Origin: Sparassis latifolia
Taxonomy: Eukaryota > Basidiomycota > Agaricomycetes > Polyporales > Sparassidaceae
Assembly: GCA_018466975.1 (NCBI GenBank)
Contig: CM031556.1
Span: 2,666,001 to 2,730,000 of the forward strand
DNA length: 64,000 bases
Direction of reading: 5' to 3'
Within the stretch, counting starts at the first letter, position 1, and each line of letters opens with the position of its first letter. This document shows positions 34,058 through 45,914 of the stretch, in pieces. A model generated the notes under the pieces. The model did not search any database, was not told the DNA's origin, and saw only the letters and a list, made by a program, of their open reading frames with translations. A program made the position numbers and the translations under genes.

Positions 34058-37000
34058 TTACCAAATCTGAGGAGCAGCGGGAAGGTAATCGTTCGGGAGC
34101 AAGAAGGCATCAATGCCGTTCTGCGAGAAGGATGCACCACCGAGTGTTTGATCGGAAAGCCAAACAGGCAGCTGCTCGTTTGCGGTGGTCTCGAATCCTC
34201 GCCAGATGTTTTCGATATTGGGCGTGTATTGAGTGAATTCCTGAGGGACACCCGTGGGCATATGGCCCATTGCACCGGGAATCGACGAGAAGGACGTTTC
34301 ATATGTCGGTGAGATGGGCTGCTGTTGAACCACTGGGGCTGACTGGGGGATCATGTCCGAAGTATAACTCGCATCACTCTGCGACCGCTGGCGATCGCGC
34401 AACATCCTAGGAGAGCGAGACGCTGACACTGACTTCCGCTTCCGCAAGCGTTTCAGCATGAGTTGCAGAGTCAAAGCGTAACGTTTCCCGGGCACTAAAG
34501 GAGTAATGTAAGCTAAGCACTGCCGCGAGGTTTAATCACACACCTTCTGCTAGCAGAGCTGCCAAATGCTCCGCTAGTAATTTAGCTTCTTGCATATCAC
34601 ATTGATCCGGACTGAACATCGTGGTCGTGTTAGTCGAAATGTCAGAGGATGACTCATACATGTACTCACAAGAGCCGCGCTAATCGCAACAAGAACGACG
34701 CAGAGAACGTGGCCGTCGCATGTGTGTAATGGACAGCTAACAATACCTTAATCTCGGGCATATCGTTAAAAAAACAAGGATCAACACACCGTATTTCATT
34801 CCTTCCCTGTACGCGGGGGAGTTCACCGTAATGTCCAGAATCTGGCGACCAATCTGTATGGACCTGATAGCCAGTTCCCGTTGCGCTGGAGGCATCCCCT
34901 GGACATCATCCGGTCCATCGATTCCTCGCAAGGCAGTTGCATTGTGGAACAACTCGGCATGTAGATGCTGTATCTGTAGGCTCTGTCGGTAAAATGCTAC
35001 AGATCGGTCAACATGAGCAGCGACACTTCTGGAACGGATAATGAACTCACCAGCATCTTCGTACTTTTGCGAGAATGCCTGGTCCCAAGTAGCGTACCAA
35101 TTTCGAAACTCTATGTCGGCCTCCCGGAGGACATTCAATGTAATTTCGTCCACCGGCCTATCAAATAACGGCGAGAGATTATTGTGCACTCGTTCTCTTA
35201 TCGCCATCAGCTCCACAGTCGAGACAAGACGCATATCATCTTCAATGGCCAGTGGGTGTTGCAACAGCAACCGACACTGCCAGATACTCTCGTCATCCTT
35301 GAGGATAGATGGGCGCCCAGTGCCATACGACATCCTGCATGTGGAACGTCAATATATGTCGACAGCGCACACAACATCACGCACTGGTGCTCGAATAGGT
35401 AGAGACAGAACCAAGTTCTGGCAGAGATGACCAGCTGACAATCCTTGCCTGATGTTGAGGCCTTATTTGCCTTCATGCGCTTAAGAAGTTCAGGCCATGC
35501 TTTGTGCATTGCTATAGAAAACACGGTCAATGTCATTGGGTCACGAGTATTTGATTCATTGAGTAGGAACTCACACAACTCCATTGCCATCCGAACGGCA
35601 TGCCCGCCACTCAACCAACCATTGGTTGACCAACCGGATACAAGTACTAGCGGAAAGTTCAGTCCTCCACAAAATATTCAACATCAGTAACTAACTCATT
35701 GCCTGAACAGCTTCCTGTCGCGAGACTGGGGTGAACAGTGAAGCACAAGAGATGGCCTGAACTTCCTCCTGGCATCTCAGGAACATCTCACTCGGTCTGC
35801 CTACTTTCATCAAAATCAGCCGTGATGAAATAATGAGAGAAGTCACTCACCACCTCCGTCCCTGACTTGCGCAGCAACCATACAAATACAATCAACGGCG
35901 AATGGCGAACGCTCATGAAGTGCATCGTAGGTGTCCACATTAGCATCAAATACAGGGAGGAACGTGGAACAGCCATGGTAGAAACTATTGGCCCTCGATC
36001 ATCACCACATACGACCGAAATACTTTTAAAAGCACCCACATTCTAAACAGTTCTCGTGCTTCGGGCTCGGAGATAATATTCTTCGTCACAACTACATGGA
36101 AAACAAGCATCAGCGGTCATCTTTTACCGTTACAAAAGGACTCGCCATCTGGGAACGTTCGAGGGTGCTTGTGTTGCACCTTTCTTCGCTTCGCAGGCCG
36201 AGGTTGCCGCGCGTCTGGAGAAGCAGTCCTGGCGCGACTTGGAGGTTCACTCACCTCACCCCCATTTTCCTACACAATGATAAGCACAGGAGACTACGAC
36301 TGCATGCGTCCTCATACGAACCTTGGCGGCACGCTCGATAGCGACGTCGGCCAAACCTCGCAGAACTTCCCACGGTGCTACGAGGCCAGAGGCTGGAAGT
36401 TCGCCATTATCCTCTTCCACGTCCGATGAGTCACTGGTGACATTGGAAGATGAGGGGGCAGTTCTCTTAGAGCTTGATGCTCCTTGAAGTTGGGGATTGT
36501 GCCGAATGGAGGACACATTCGTCGGCTGCGATCTGGGCGGTCCAGGTGGTCCCATAGATTCGATGCTCGAGAATGGGGGGAGAATGGGTCCTGGTGGACC
36601 ACGGGTCTGACTCGCGCCGGGGGAAGGATACATCATACTGGGGGATCGGTGTTGATGAGGATGAAAATCATTCGTGGGATGACCCGTTGCGCTCAGCGGA
36701 GGACTACGGTAAGCAAATTGATCACGATTAAGGCGTGCTGCCGATGTATTCATTGCAGCTTGCATGTGCCCGTGTACAGTACCAACGTGGGATCCCGCGG
36801 GTTGTGCTGAGTGAGCAGTGTCCAGCATGAGATGGGGCGGGTGAAGGCCCGCTGTTGAGGGAGTAGATACCCTTGGAGATCCTACAGAATTAGGAGATTG
36901 ATGTGTGAAGGGGGGATACGCTGACGGTGACCGAGAGTGTAACTGCATCCCTCCACCACGAAGATGAGTCGCAATCTCCAACAGGGTGTTTTGGATCGTC

Positions 37001-37491
37001 GTCTGCGTCTGGCGGATGTCTGCAACATGGGCTTCGAGACTTCGTATACGCCTGGCAGATGCGTTAGTAGATAAGACCCATCGGGGACATCCTGCGGGGT
37101 ACGTACTCTAAGCCCGCCTCGCCCGTGAGACTTGCCTCCCTCGTTGGCTTCTCGAACAGACATTCCAATCCTGCATGTCGGCATCGTCTGCAAGGGGGAT
37201 TATCTGCCCCCTCGCACCTCATTTTCTGCTTTCTGCAGGCATTCTAGATATGTAGGAGATGAGGAACCCGCGTCGCTCACTAACCACCAATACTCACGCA
37301 AGCACCTACACGATATCGCAGCATAGTTAACGAGAGCTCGGACAAGGGCAGGGCTAACACATACGAGGCACCCGGTTGAGCGTTCTGACAGGTGGTTTGC
37401 CCTCAGGTTTGGCATTTCCCTTGGAGTCGGCGCCGTCCGAATCTTCCTGCTTTTTGATGCCACCAGCGCTAGTGCTGGTACCAGGATCCAT
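34058..37491 (-). CDS. Zn2Cys6 fungal-specific transcription factor
   Basis: Fifteen minus-strand exons: 37491-37365, 37305-37298, 37243-37107, 37051-36322, 36269-36146, 36091-36040, 35984-35851, 35800-35696, 35646-35575, 35511-35385, 35334-35051, 34996-34790, 34736-34670, 34611-34544 and 34494-34058, giving 892 aa. The zinc cluster has Cys45, 48, 55, 63, 66 and 73 (spacing 2-6-7-2-6), with RKQKMRCEGADNPPCRRC. Exon 2 is only 8 nt and encodes the RAC that holds Cys45. A short coiled coil follows (RIRSLEAHVADIRQTQTTI), then a disordered His/Pro-rich region and basic AKRRKVQHK. The fungal_trans middle-homology domain runs from about 375 (EPEARELFR, GCSTFLPVFDAN, CMVAAQV, KAWPELLKRM). Intron 5 (36145-36092) is best read as GC-AG; the GT alternative would be only 36 nt. 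The gene is divergent to ceramide glucosyltransferase. The target genes are unknown. Confidence 0.88.
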
Positions 37492-38132
37492 GGTGAGGAT
37501 GATAGGAGTAAGAGTTGGGAGCTGGAAGACTGCGACGGAGCGGAAGAGAGGAAGGAAGCAGCTTGGGTCACGCACAGTCGTGAGTTCGATTACAGTATTG
37601 CGAGCTGATCAGTTGAGCAGTGCAAACAAGACCAAGCGGGACATACTACCACGTGTCACGCGTCACAAGCTGATAGTCGAAATATGACCCTCACAAGAAG
37701 CATAGCCCAGTATTTTTTGCGGAAAAGGGTTAAAGTAAAGCCCACAGAAAAACTATGAAAAAGGAATAAAGAATAATTTCCAAGAAAAAACTGTGATTCT
37801 AAGCTGCTGATTGGACAATCACAGTATTTCCCATGAAAATTCATTATGTTTTCTTCAAAGTTTTCTCGGGCTTTTATGAAAATTTTCAGGGGTTTTCCCT
37901 GAGAAATACTCGGCTATGCGTCTTGTGCCTGTCACCGCATGGCAACAACTCACAGTCCAAGATTGGCCAGAAATGGTCAAAATTGGCAAAGGAGCTCCGA
38001 AAATCGAAAAAAATTTCGTGTCACAAGTCCACCGATGACCTGTCGAATTGTCGAATTACCGTGACAGTAGTAAGTGCAGTGACCGTGACGGGGTTGCGCA
38101 CTTTTGGCGCCGGTGAACTGAAGTGGAGCGCC
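37492..38132. other. AT-rich intergenic region with inverted repeats
   Basis: 641 bp between the divergent Zn2Cys6 and ceramide glucosyltransferase genes. From about 37700 to 38010 it is rich in A/T runs and contrasts with the flanking coding GC. It holds a 9-bp inverted repeat (ACTGTGATT at 37790-37798, AATCACAGT at 37817-37825). A small hairpin (TCAGGG-GTTTT-CCCTGA) lies near 37890. It could be a degenerate MITE-like insertion; no target-site duplication was identified. Confidence 0.5.
37790..37825. repeat. 9-bp inverted repeat, 18-nt loop
   Basis: ACTGTGATT and its exact reverse complement AATCACAGT are separated by 18 bases in the AT-rich promoter region of the ceramide glucosyltransferase gene. 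Possible hairpin or dimer-binding site; function unknown. Confidence 0.6.
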
Positions 38133-39601
38133 ATGAGCACGAGCGGTGTTCTGAAGCTCGTCCTCGTAGCCGCTGCCATCATCTGGTACATCATCCTATG
38201 GGGTTTAGGTCTATTAGGTTGTTGGTCTGCGTGAGTCCAATTTATTGTCCTCCGCTTTGTCTGCTGATATTCGGTCGTCGCAGCCGCAAGCGGTACAGGC
38301 TTCGGCCTCGATCACCTCTCGCATCTGCCCCAGCTTCCTCTGTCCCAGGTGTATCCATTTTACGACCCTTAAAAGGCCTTGATACCAATCTATATGAGAA
38401 TCTCGAGTCTACATTCACCCAAGAATATCCCAACTACGAACTCTTCCTTTGCATAGAGGACGAACATGACCAGGCCCTCTCGGTGGTCAGGGACCTGATC
38501 GCAAAATATCCCAGCGTCAACGCCCATTTGGTTATAGGCACGTTCCATCGCATGCTGTCTGCCCTGCGAACGATGCTCATGGCCGCGTGAGCAGGCGCGG
38601 AAGCCGTCGGGGTGAACCCGAAAGTGAACAACCTGATGCCTTCCTACCACCAAGCCGCGCACGACATCCTCTGGGTGATCGACTCCAACGTCATGGTCGC
38701 GCCCGGCACCCTCGCCCGCTCCGTAGATGCGCTCGACAGCGTACCCGCACATTCCACCCGCCGCCGCATCGGCCTCGTGCACCATGTCCCCTTCGCATGG
38801 GCGACCGAGTACGGCGTTGGCTCACGCATCGAGGAGGCGTTCCTGAACACCAACCACGCCAAGATGTACATCGCCATCAACACCGTCGCCATCGACTCCT
38901 GCGTCGTCGGCAAGTCTAACCTCTACCGCCGCTCCGACCTCGAGCGCGTCGACGGCACGCTCAAGCCGGCGTCGACCCGGTCAGGCGTCAAGGGCTTTCC
39001 CGCATTCGGCCGCTTTCTCGCAGAGGACAACATGATTGCGAGCGCGCTTTGGCACGAGCTCGGGCTGCGCCACGAGCTCTCATGCGACGTCGCGCAGAAC
39101 GCGGTCGGCCGCATGAGCCTTGCGGACTACGTCTGGCGGCGCGTGCGCTGGGTCCGCGTGCGCAAGCGCATGGTCCTTGCCGCGACGCTCCTCGAACCAC
39201 TCACCGAATCCGTGCTCCTCGGCGTCATCGTCGCGCTCGCACTGCGGTATCTGTTGGGGGTCTCACCGTTCTTGTTCTTTCCCTTGCATATTGGTCTCTG
39301 GCTTGCCGTAGACTTTGATGTATATGCCTCGCTGGCGGAGCATCCTGTACCCGCTTCGTCGCGTTGGATTTTTGTTGGGTCGTGGGCCACGCGCGAGCTG
39401 CTCGCGCTTCCCATATGGTTGCTTGCGATATTCGGAGACCAGGTGGAATGGCGAGGGAAGAAATACGAGATCATGAACAATGGAGAGGTACGGCGGGTAA
39501 CCAGGGGCAGCAGTGGTGGGATGTGGAGTTGGTTGAGATGGGGCTCGAGGAAGGAAGCTGATGACCATTACGAGCCGTTGGCCGCAGCGGCAGAGGATTG
39601 A
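38133..39601 (+). CDS. GCS1: ceramide glucosyltransferase (GT21)
   Basis: Membrane enzyme that transfers glucose from UDP-glucose to ceramide, giving glucosylceramide of the fungal plasma membrane. Exons 38133-38230, 38284-38537 and 38595-39601, 452 aa. The N-terminal signal anchor (LVLVAAAIIWYIILWGLGLL) is followed by the GT-A core: SILRPLKGLDTNLYENLES, LFLCIEDEHD (D1), WVIDSNV with Asp147 (D2), RFLAEDNMIA (D3), and an R..RW element in VWRRVRWVRVRKRM, as in GT21 enzymes. Two or three C-terminal hydrophobic segments follow (LLGVIVALALRYLL, FLFFPLHIGLWLAV). Intron 2 (38538-38594) must be GC-AG (G|GCACGT), because joining there restores IGAEAVGVNPK. The GT site four bases downstream shifts the frame. 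Divergent to the Zn2Cys6 gene. Confidence 0.9.
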
Positions 39602-39956
39602 TCTTTGAATCGATTTTCTGCGATCATACGTACCATTGACCAGTGACCAGGAAGTTGCGTTTGGGAAAATGTTTGCTTGGGTTGTCTGTCGGTAACTTAT
39701 GCCAATTCCACTGGCATTCGAGATATTCCCGCATGACTAGCAGACCATCAAATAGCACAGTTGAGTGAAGGCAGTTTGACTGCTGCGTCCGAGTCTGTAT
39801 TATCCATCAGTTATGAAAACAAAATTATACACAAACATCCGAACAGATTGTACTCATAGATCCCGTAATAAAATCACACGTGAAACACAATGCCTAGAGA
39901 TCAATAAATTCTTGCAATCTCGAATAATGCGTGAGATATGCGTGCTTGCGAACCTC
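39602..39956. other. intergenic region between convergent genes
   Basis: 355 bp between the stops of the ceramide glucosyltransferase gene and the chromodomain gene. AT-rich, with no gene or repeat recognised. Confidence 0.5.
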
Positions 39957-42900
39957 CTAGAGACGATCGTGCAGTGAGCGAATGATCTTTGGGGTGAACT
40001 GCTCTGTAGTACGTACCTCAGCGGACCCAAGGCGCGCATTGCACATAGCACCGTCAGTCACATATTGGCATACGTGGTAGACATTGTCGAAGCCATTGAA
40101 CCCGCTGTACAGGAAACTTTCCGACCGTTGGGAGGACAGTACTTGCGAGGGAGAGTGCCCATGTTGGCCATCCTCTGTTTGGACGAAACTCTCGGTATAG
40201 CTCTTCGCAACTTCCGGACCACGAAGGGGTAAGTCCTCATCATCATTTTCCAACGAGGTATCGCCTGAATCCACGCCCGGAGCATAATTTGGCGATGCAG
40301 CGTCATGCGATAGCTGCCGCAGCGCTTCTTGTACGTCGCGGCAGCTCGCCTTCGCCTTCTCCAGGGCGATCTTCAACTGCTCGTTCTCCTCCCGTAGCTG
40401 CGGTTCCAACGCGGCCTGTCTGCGTATCTTGTCGTTCGTCCTCTCGTCCTTCTCCATGACAATCTTAGAGCGACCTTTCCATTTGTCCAACTCCTCTTGC
40501 AGCTTCTTGATCTGTTCGATGTAGAGCCCCTTGACCATGGCAAGGCCGTCCAAGACTTGGCTCTTCGATATGTTGAGTTCCAACTCCAGCTCCTTGTTCT
40601 TCGCATCCACATCGGAGGTGTAGGAGGAAGCCATGTTGTACTGCTTCTGAAACAAGTCCCGGAGCTCCTCCGCATCTGCCTTAGCACGCTGTGAGGCCTC
40701 GACCTTCTTAACGAGAATAGCGTTCTCAGTTTTCAGGCTGGTGATGAGCGGCTGCAGCTCCGACAACTCCTGAATAGTCGCGCGAAGTGTCGCATTCTCG
40801 GCCTCCAGACGAGTAAACTGTGTCTGCAGCTCCGAGTACCGTTTGTCGTTCGCGCAGAGGGTCAAGTTCTCCGCCTGCAGTTGGGCGATATGTGTCTGCA
40901 GCTCCGGGAGTCGTTCATTTCGCGCGAGGAGGTTCGCATTGTCCGCCTTCGCCTGAGCCAACTCTTGCCGCAACGCCGCAATTTCATCGCATCGCTCCAG
41001 AAGCCCCGCATTTTCGCCCTTCAATTCGGCAATCTGCAGTTGCAACTCCGAGAGTGCTTTACCCTCCATGTGAAGGCTGGCATTATCGTCCTTCAGCTGA
41101 TCGACTTGTAGTTGGAGCTTGGATAGTCGCTTCTCTAAGTCGGATATCTCGCCCGACTTCGCACCGAGGGCAGCGGTGAGATCGCCCACTTGATGCTCCA
41201 ATAGGGCTCGCTGCAGACAAAACATACTCGGACTGCGGTCAAACGAATGAGGAGAAGAGTACACACCTGAGATTGGCTGTCGACATCAACCTGTTGAACA
41301 GAACTCATCGGGGGAATATTCTCGAAGGCTGATTGAGCTTCATTCAATGGTGCATCACCTTCCGTGTGACCAACCTCTGAATCAGGTAGATGCACATGTT
41401 TGACTGTTCGACGCTAGTAAGAGAACCAATATCATCGCATGCAACACGGCACGGAGACAACAAATATGACAATACCTGATGTTTCGCCCTATGCACCGAA
41501 TTGAACGGACTAACTCTCTTCCTCCCAGGTAAGTCCGGCCCAAGAGATAACGCTACATCGGGTTGTCCTTCTGCAACTGGATCGCCAGAGTCGTGCTCCA
41601 CACCGCCATTCAGATCCACATATGTTTCAAACATGTCATGCTCGTCTATAAGAGGTTCTGATTCATCGGTAGGATGCAGTGAATTAGACAGATCAGCAGT
41701 CTGGATTTCGGGGTGAATCTGTTCTTCCAAACTTGGTGGCTCAGGGCTGAGACCTGGTTCGAAAAGGTACGACTGATCCTCGTCCTGCGGCGTGCGCGTG
41801 CGACGTGCAGAAGAGGCCTGCTCAGCGAGCTGCTGTCCGCGAATGCGCAGCGTCTCATCATCCTTCTTGGAGGCAACGGCTTGATACTTGCCTCTCCTGT
41901 TGATGCCCTTCTGGATCTTGCGCCTCACGGCGGCAGTAGCTGCTTCGCTGCCTTTCTCCGGGGAACTAAATTGTTCGATAGAGCTCGGAGGAGGGTCGGG
42001 CTGAGGAAGATGGTCGTAGAATACGGAAGGAGATAGGACGGGTACCGGACGCAGCGGCTTCAACCCCCTCTTCGCCTGGACGCGTTCGTTGCTAGAACCA
42101 CTTTCTTCCTCCTTTGGTCGAGATTTAGTTTTCGTTCGCTTAGCTGGATTGCGGCCCTTCATCTTCGACACGATAGATCCCATACTCATGCTCCGTTGTG
42201 AGGATCGAGGAGTGTGGGGGGCAACAGGTGTCTTGGGTGAAGCCGCGTCAGGTATTGAATGGCGACCGTTGCTCGTAGGAGGAATGTCTTTGGTTTGAAC
42301 GTGGAGCGACTGCGTTTCTGGGATGACGTACTCCCTACTGGGTGCGTGATCAGAGTCTTCGTTGCGCGACGCCAAATCAAAGTCCCAGAAATCGCCTTGA
42401 CCTGCCAGATTGTCATGCAATAGAAAATCATTTTCATCAGCATCCTCGTAAGTAACAGCAGGTTGTTCGGGTTGTCGAGACGGATCTTCGTCGTCTGGTA
42501 TGGCGGAAGGTTTCGATGGTATCGACTTTTTCCTGGGACGTTCTTTCTTCTTGGCCACTCGAGGAGGACCAACTTTGATTGGTCTCTTCGGCTTCGGTGA
42601 CCCCTCAGCAGAGTCCGCAGTTGAGGACTCTTTCGAAGCGTGTTCCGTTTGCTTGACGCCTCGAGGGGGACCAATCTTTATCCCTCCCTGAGTCTTCGGC
42701 GAGATTACGACCTCAACTGTCACTCTCCGTTTCTTTCTGGGGCGGGCCTCTGGATGCTCTGGGTCCTCACCATCCTCCACCTCTCCAGACGCCTGCCTGG
42801 ACAATGCCCGTTTCTTGGGAGGTAATGGTAGAGGTTCTTCATGTGAGACGGGAAGTCTTGAGCCACTGGAGACCTTCGACGTCGAAGCTTGGGCTTTGTT

Positions 42901-43370
42901 TGAAGATGGGCCTGGAACAGCCGCTGTGGACGAAAGCCTCGTCCGCCTCGAGGTTGGAACAACTGGTGTAACTGAGGATTTTTTTGAGGTCCTAGATGTC
43001 CTAGAGGAAGATGTGGATGCGCGTCCTTTCCCTGCAGTGGCTCTGTCAAGTACGGCATTCAGAAAATGCAAGTAAGAGGCTCACCGTCACTCTTCTTCTC
43101 CTTCACCCTCTTCTTCTTAGCCTGTGCAACCTTCCACTCCTGTATCAGCTTGTCAGTGCAGTCCTTCTTCGGGACCCAGCTCGGTGCCCAAGGTTGACCC
43201 GTAGTTGGGTCATTTCCTGCCCATCTGACCCTGTAGCGACTCCCCTTCTCAGCCAAAATCTCAATGACCTCCCACAGGGTCTCCTCATCATCATCCTGGG
43301 GGACGAACTGGGTCTCATACTTCGGCACCTCAAGAGATGATTCGACTTCTTCGTCCGAATCTCTGGGCAT
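39957..43370 (-). CDS. chromodomain protein with a six-copy 24-residue coiled-coil repeat
   Basis: Minus-strand exons 43370-43085, 43031-41476, 41413-41267 and 41210-39957, 1,080 aa. Residues about 30-80 are a chromodomain (WEVIEILAEKGSRYRVRWAG ... APSWVPKKDCTDKLIQEW) with conserved aromatic positions, so binding of a methylated histone tail is likely. A disordered, Lys/Pro-rich middle repeats a motif of the type KxGPPRxxK (IKIGPPRGVK, IKVGPPRVAK), probably DNA- or RNA-contacting. The last exon is a long coiled coil with six tandem 24-residue units (41117-40686), ending in a small Cys/His-containing tail (YHVCQYVTDGAMCNARLG) that could be a degenerate zinc finger. It is likely nuclear and may dimerise on heterochromatin. 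I chose the acceptor CTGCAG at 43032 because the nearer one gives the wrong frame. No named orthologue is recognised. Confidence 0.78.
40686..41117 (-). repeat. six tandem 72-bp units encoding a 24-residue coiled-coil repeat
   Basis: Six consecutive 24-residue units align without gaps, each opening with L and a hydrophobic/Glu-Asn core: LQLQVDQLKDDN, LQLQIAELKGEN, LRQELAQAKADN, LQTHIAQLQAEN, LQTQFTRLEAEN and LQPLITSLKTEN. The period is 24, not 21 or 28, so each unit adds a three-residue break to the heptad pattern. Confidence 0.88.
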
Positions 43371-43932
43371 GATCCCTGAGGAGACGAACGCGAAGGCAGG
43401 TGTGCTGGATAGATGAACTACCAGTCAGTCTCGGAAAGACAGGTGAGACAATCAACTCACAACTAATTTGCACAATTAGTTCAGCTCCTCTGACTGGGCT
43501 GGAGCAGATACGCTGGGACGATCGGTGAACGCAAATTCAGTTGACAGCGTGCCGCTCTCGGTAGTAGAATAGCTAGTTAATGAGAGGCCACAACAGTGGT
43601 AAGAGGGTGAGAAGATTACAGTACAGATGGGCCCTCGATATATGTGAGGACTCTGGGAGTGCCAAATAACAGAAGATCCCGGTGTTAGTTCCAAGGCCGG
43701 CGAGGCTAATGCAAGCGTGTGATGGTCAAATATTTTGGACAGTGTATGATGAAGAAGCCCAACGACGAGCGACGCAAGGCACGGCGTCATAAACTTTGAG
43801 TCCGAGTCGGTATTGTATGCGCCATTTGCTGCTTCGGTCGCAAGCGCCCGTCACATCCATCACGTGGGAAATAACAAATTTGGCCCAAAAAGGGCCGGTG
43901 GAATTCTTGTCTCCACTCTCACACCATCCATC
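43371..43932. promoter_or_regulatory. divergent promoter region of the chromodomain and hnRNP-like genes
   Basis: 562 bp between two divergent start codons. Several short stop-riddled frames only. No TATA box or repeat is recognised. The regulatory role is inferred from gene arrangement. Confidence 0.45.
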
Positions 43933-45914
43933 ATGACCGACCTGGACGCAGACTTGTATGGAGGTACTGTCTTGTGTATTTGTTCATTTGGCGCAGCTGA
44001 TGAGCTTTACCAGACCTCTATGGAAACGATGAAGGTGAATTTGCTGTGCCAACTGAACAGCCCGAGGAGAGCGCCAAAAGCGAAACCGTGGCCACCCCTC
44101 AGGAGGAGGCTCCGATATCTATGAAGACAGAAGGCTCTCACGCTAAACCCGTACCGCCCACGACTTCAACAGAGAGTAGTCCGCAACCGTTGCAGACCGG
44201 CAGCACTCCTGCTAACATTCCATCCTACACCTCTCAACCTGCACAGCAAATACCCACCTACCAAGACCGGTCAACCCCAGAATATAGGGAGCCACCACCT
44301 GTACGACAGGATGTGGGTCACCAGCCCCTCATTGATCGTCCTGTACGGCCGTCAGAGATGAAGGAGGAAGGGTGAGTACCCCCTTTTCCATCTCCAACTG
44401 ACGTTGCTGCAGTTTGTTCTCGCTCTCCGGCGCTCCCCGTGAGCATAACTGGGTTGGGTGACGACACTGGGCCTTAGTTACGAACCTAGGTTGCTTGTGT
44501 AGCCCGTGGTAGTCAACCATCGTCGCCTACCTATCGCCTACGACTAGCTCTAGCATTTCGGCATTCCTAGGTCTAAGCTAGGCTAGCACCGCTTTGCACT
44601 CAGTAGAGTCGTCCATCTCTCTCCCCTTTTGTTATGACCGCTTTTTGTTCTAGGTTAGCGAATGCTAATCATACCACTGCTTTTTTCATATCTGCGTGCT
44701 GGATGACACCTGCCACTATCGTTACATCTCTCAATCCTGCAATGGCACACTCGTGCGGTAATATAGCAAGATGTTCATTGGCGGTCTCAATTGGGATACT
44801 ACGGATGGTACATACATCATTGTTACAGCCTGTCCGCTGTCTCTTGTAGTGCTAAATACTTGTTATGGCAGAGGGTCTCCGGACTTACTTTTCGCAATTC
44901 GGAAAAGTAGAAGCGTGCACTATTATGCGGGACGGGGCTGGTCGTTCCCGCTGCTTCGCTTTTCTGACCTTCGAAGATCCTGCATCAGTCAATGCGGTCA
45001 TGGTACGCGAGCACTTCCTCGACGGCAAAATTGTACGTCGCGCGATCATGAGTCCCTTTGCCTTCAAGACTTATGGTGCCCTTGTGGTAGATTGATCCTA
45101 AGCGTGCGATTCCCCGAGAAGAACATCAGCGCGCCACTAAACTTTTCATCGGAGGCCTCGCTGGCAGCGTAACCTCGGAGTCCATGCGCGAGTTTTTCTC
45201 GCAGTTCGGTAAGGTGGTCGACTCCACCGTCATGTTGGACCGCGAGACCGGGCGCAGCAAAGGCTTCGGGTTTGTCTCCTTCGAGAACGTTAACGTGGAG
45301 CCATTCCTCGGGTTCGGTAACCTTGAGATAGATGGTAAGCTGGTGAGTGTTTGCGCTGGTCTTACAGCGCATGTTCAATGCTCATAAACACTTAGATCGA
45401 TGTGAAACTTGCTCAACCGCGCTCTCAGCGGGAGAGCTACGCCGAGGGCGGCCCTGCTGGTCATGGAGGCAGAGGTTACAGCGGTAGTGAATATAGCGGC
45501 CAAGGAGGATACTCAGGCACCTCCAGCACATCAGCGGCGGGCGCAGCCAACGCTCCGTTCGACGCTCAGGCTCTGGCCTCTTTGTACACCAGGATGATTC
45601 AACAGATGGGCGGCATGAACCCTATGATGATGAATCCCATGATGGCCAGCATGGCTAGTGGTATGGGCGGAGGCATGAGGATGCCCGGTATGACTGGCTC
45701 GCCGATGGGAATGGGTAGCGGCATGGGCACAGGGGGCATGAGCCGTGGAGGAGCCGGTGTCGGTGGATCTGGCGGCGGCATGATGCATATGGGCCCGAAT
45801 GTGCCGCGCGGCCCCAGAGGCGCGTCCGCGGGAGCGGGCGCTGGTCAGGCTGGCGTCGGGCCTCAACGCGTAGGGCAGAGAGGGCAACACAACTACCACC
45901 CTTATGCCCGGTGA
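43933..45914 (+). CDS. Hrp1/Nab4-like hnRNP with two RRMs
   Basis: Nuclear RNA-binding protein, similar in layout to yeast Hrp1 (cleavage factor IB, mRNA 3'-end formation) and hnRNP A/D proteins. Exons are 43933-43963, 44014-44371, 44767-44807, 44872-45032, 45091-45342 and 45396-45914, giving 453 aa. RRM1 (about 131-200) has KMFIGGLNW as RNP2 and RSRCFAFLTF as RNP1. RRM2 (about 208-290) has KLFIGGLAG and SKGFGFVSF. The tail is Gly/Met-rich (GMGGGMRMPGM, GGMSRGGAG) and ends in HNYHPYAR, a possible PY-type nuclear import signal. Intron 2 is 395 nt, far longer than its neighbours. RRM1 is split by an intron after NWDTTD. Hrp1 versus another two-RRM hnRNP cannot be settled without alignment. Confidence 0.83.
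44372..44766 (+). other. unusually long intron 2 of the hnRNP-like gene
   Basis: 395 nt against a typical 50-60 nt in this window. It carries GTGAGT at the donor and TATAG at the acceptor. Many stops occur in all frames. Long introns in RNA-binding protein genes sometimes hold regulated exons. I see possible internal splice sites but no conserved exon. Confidence 0.55.

Noticed and set aside
36107..36145. 36-nt GT-AG intron in the Zn2Cys6 gene instead of the GC-AG intron
   Set aside because: It would insert GESFCN into the conserved FPDVVTKNIIS stretch and is shorter than its neighbours. The 54-nt GC-AG intron gives the family sequence.
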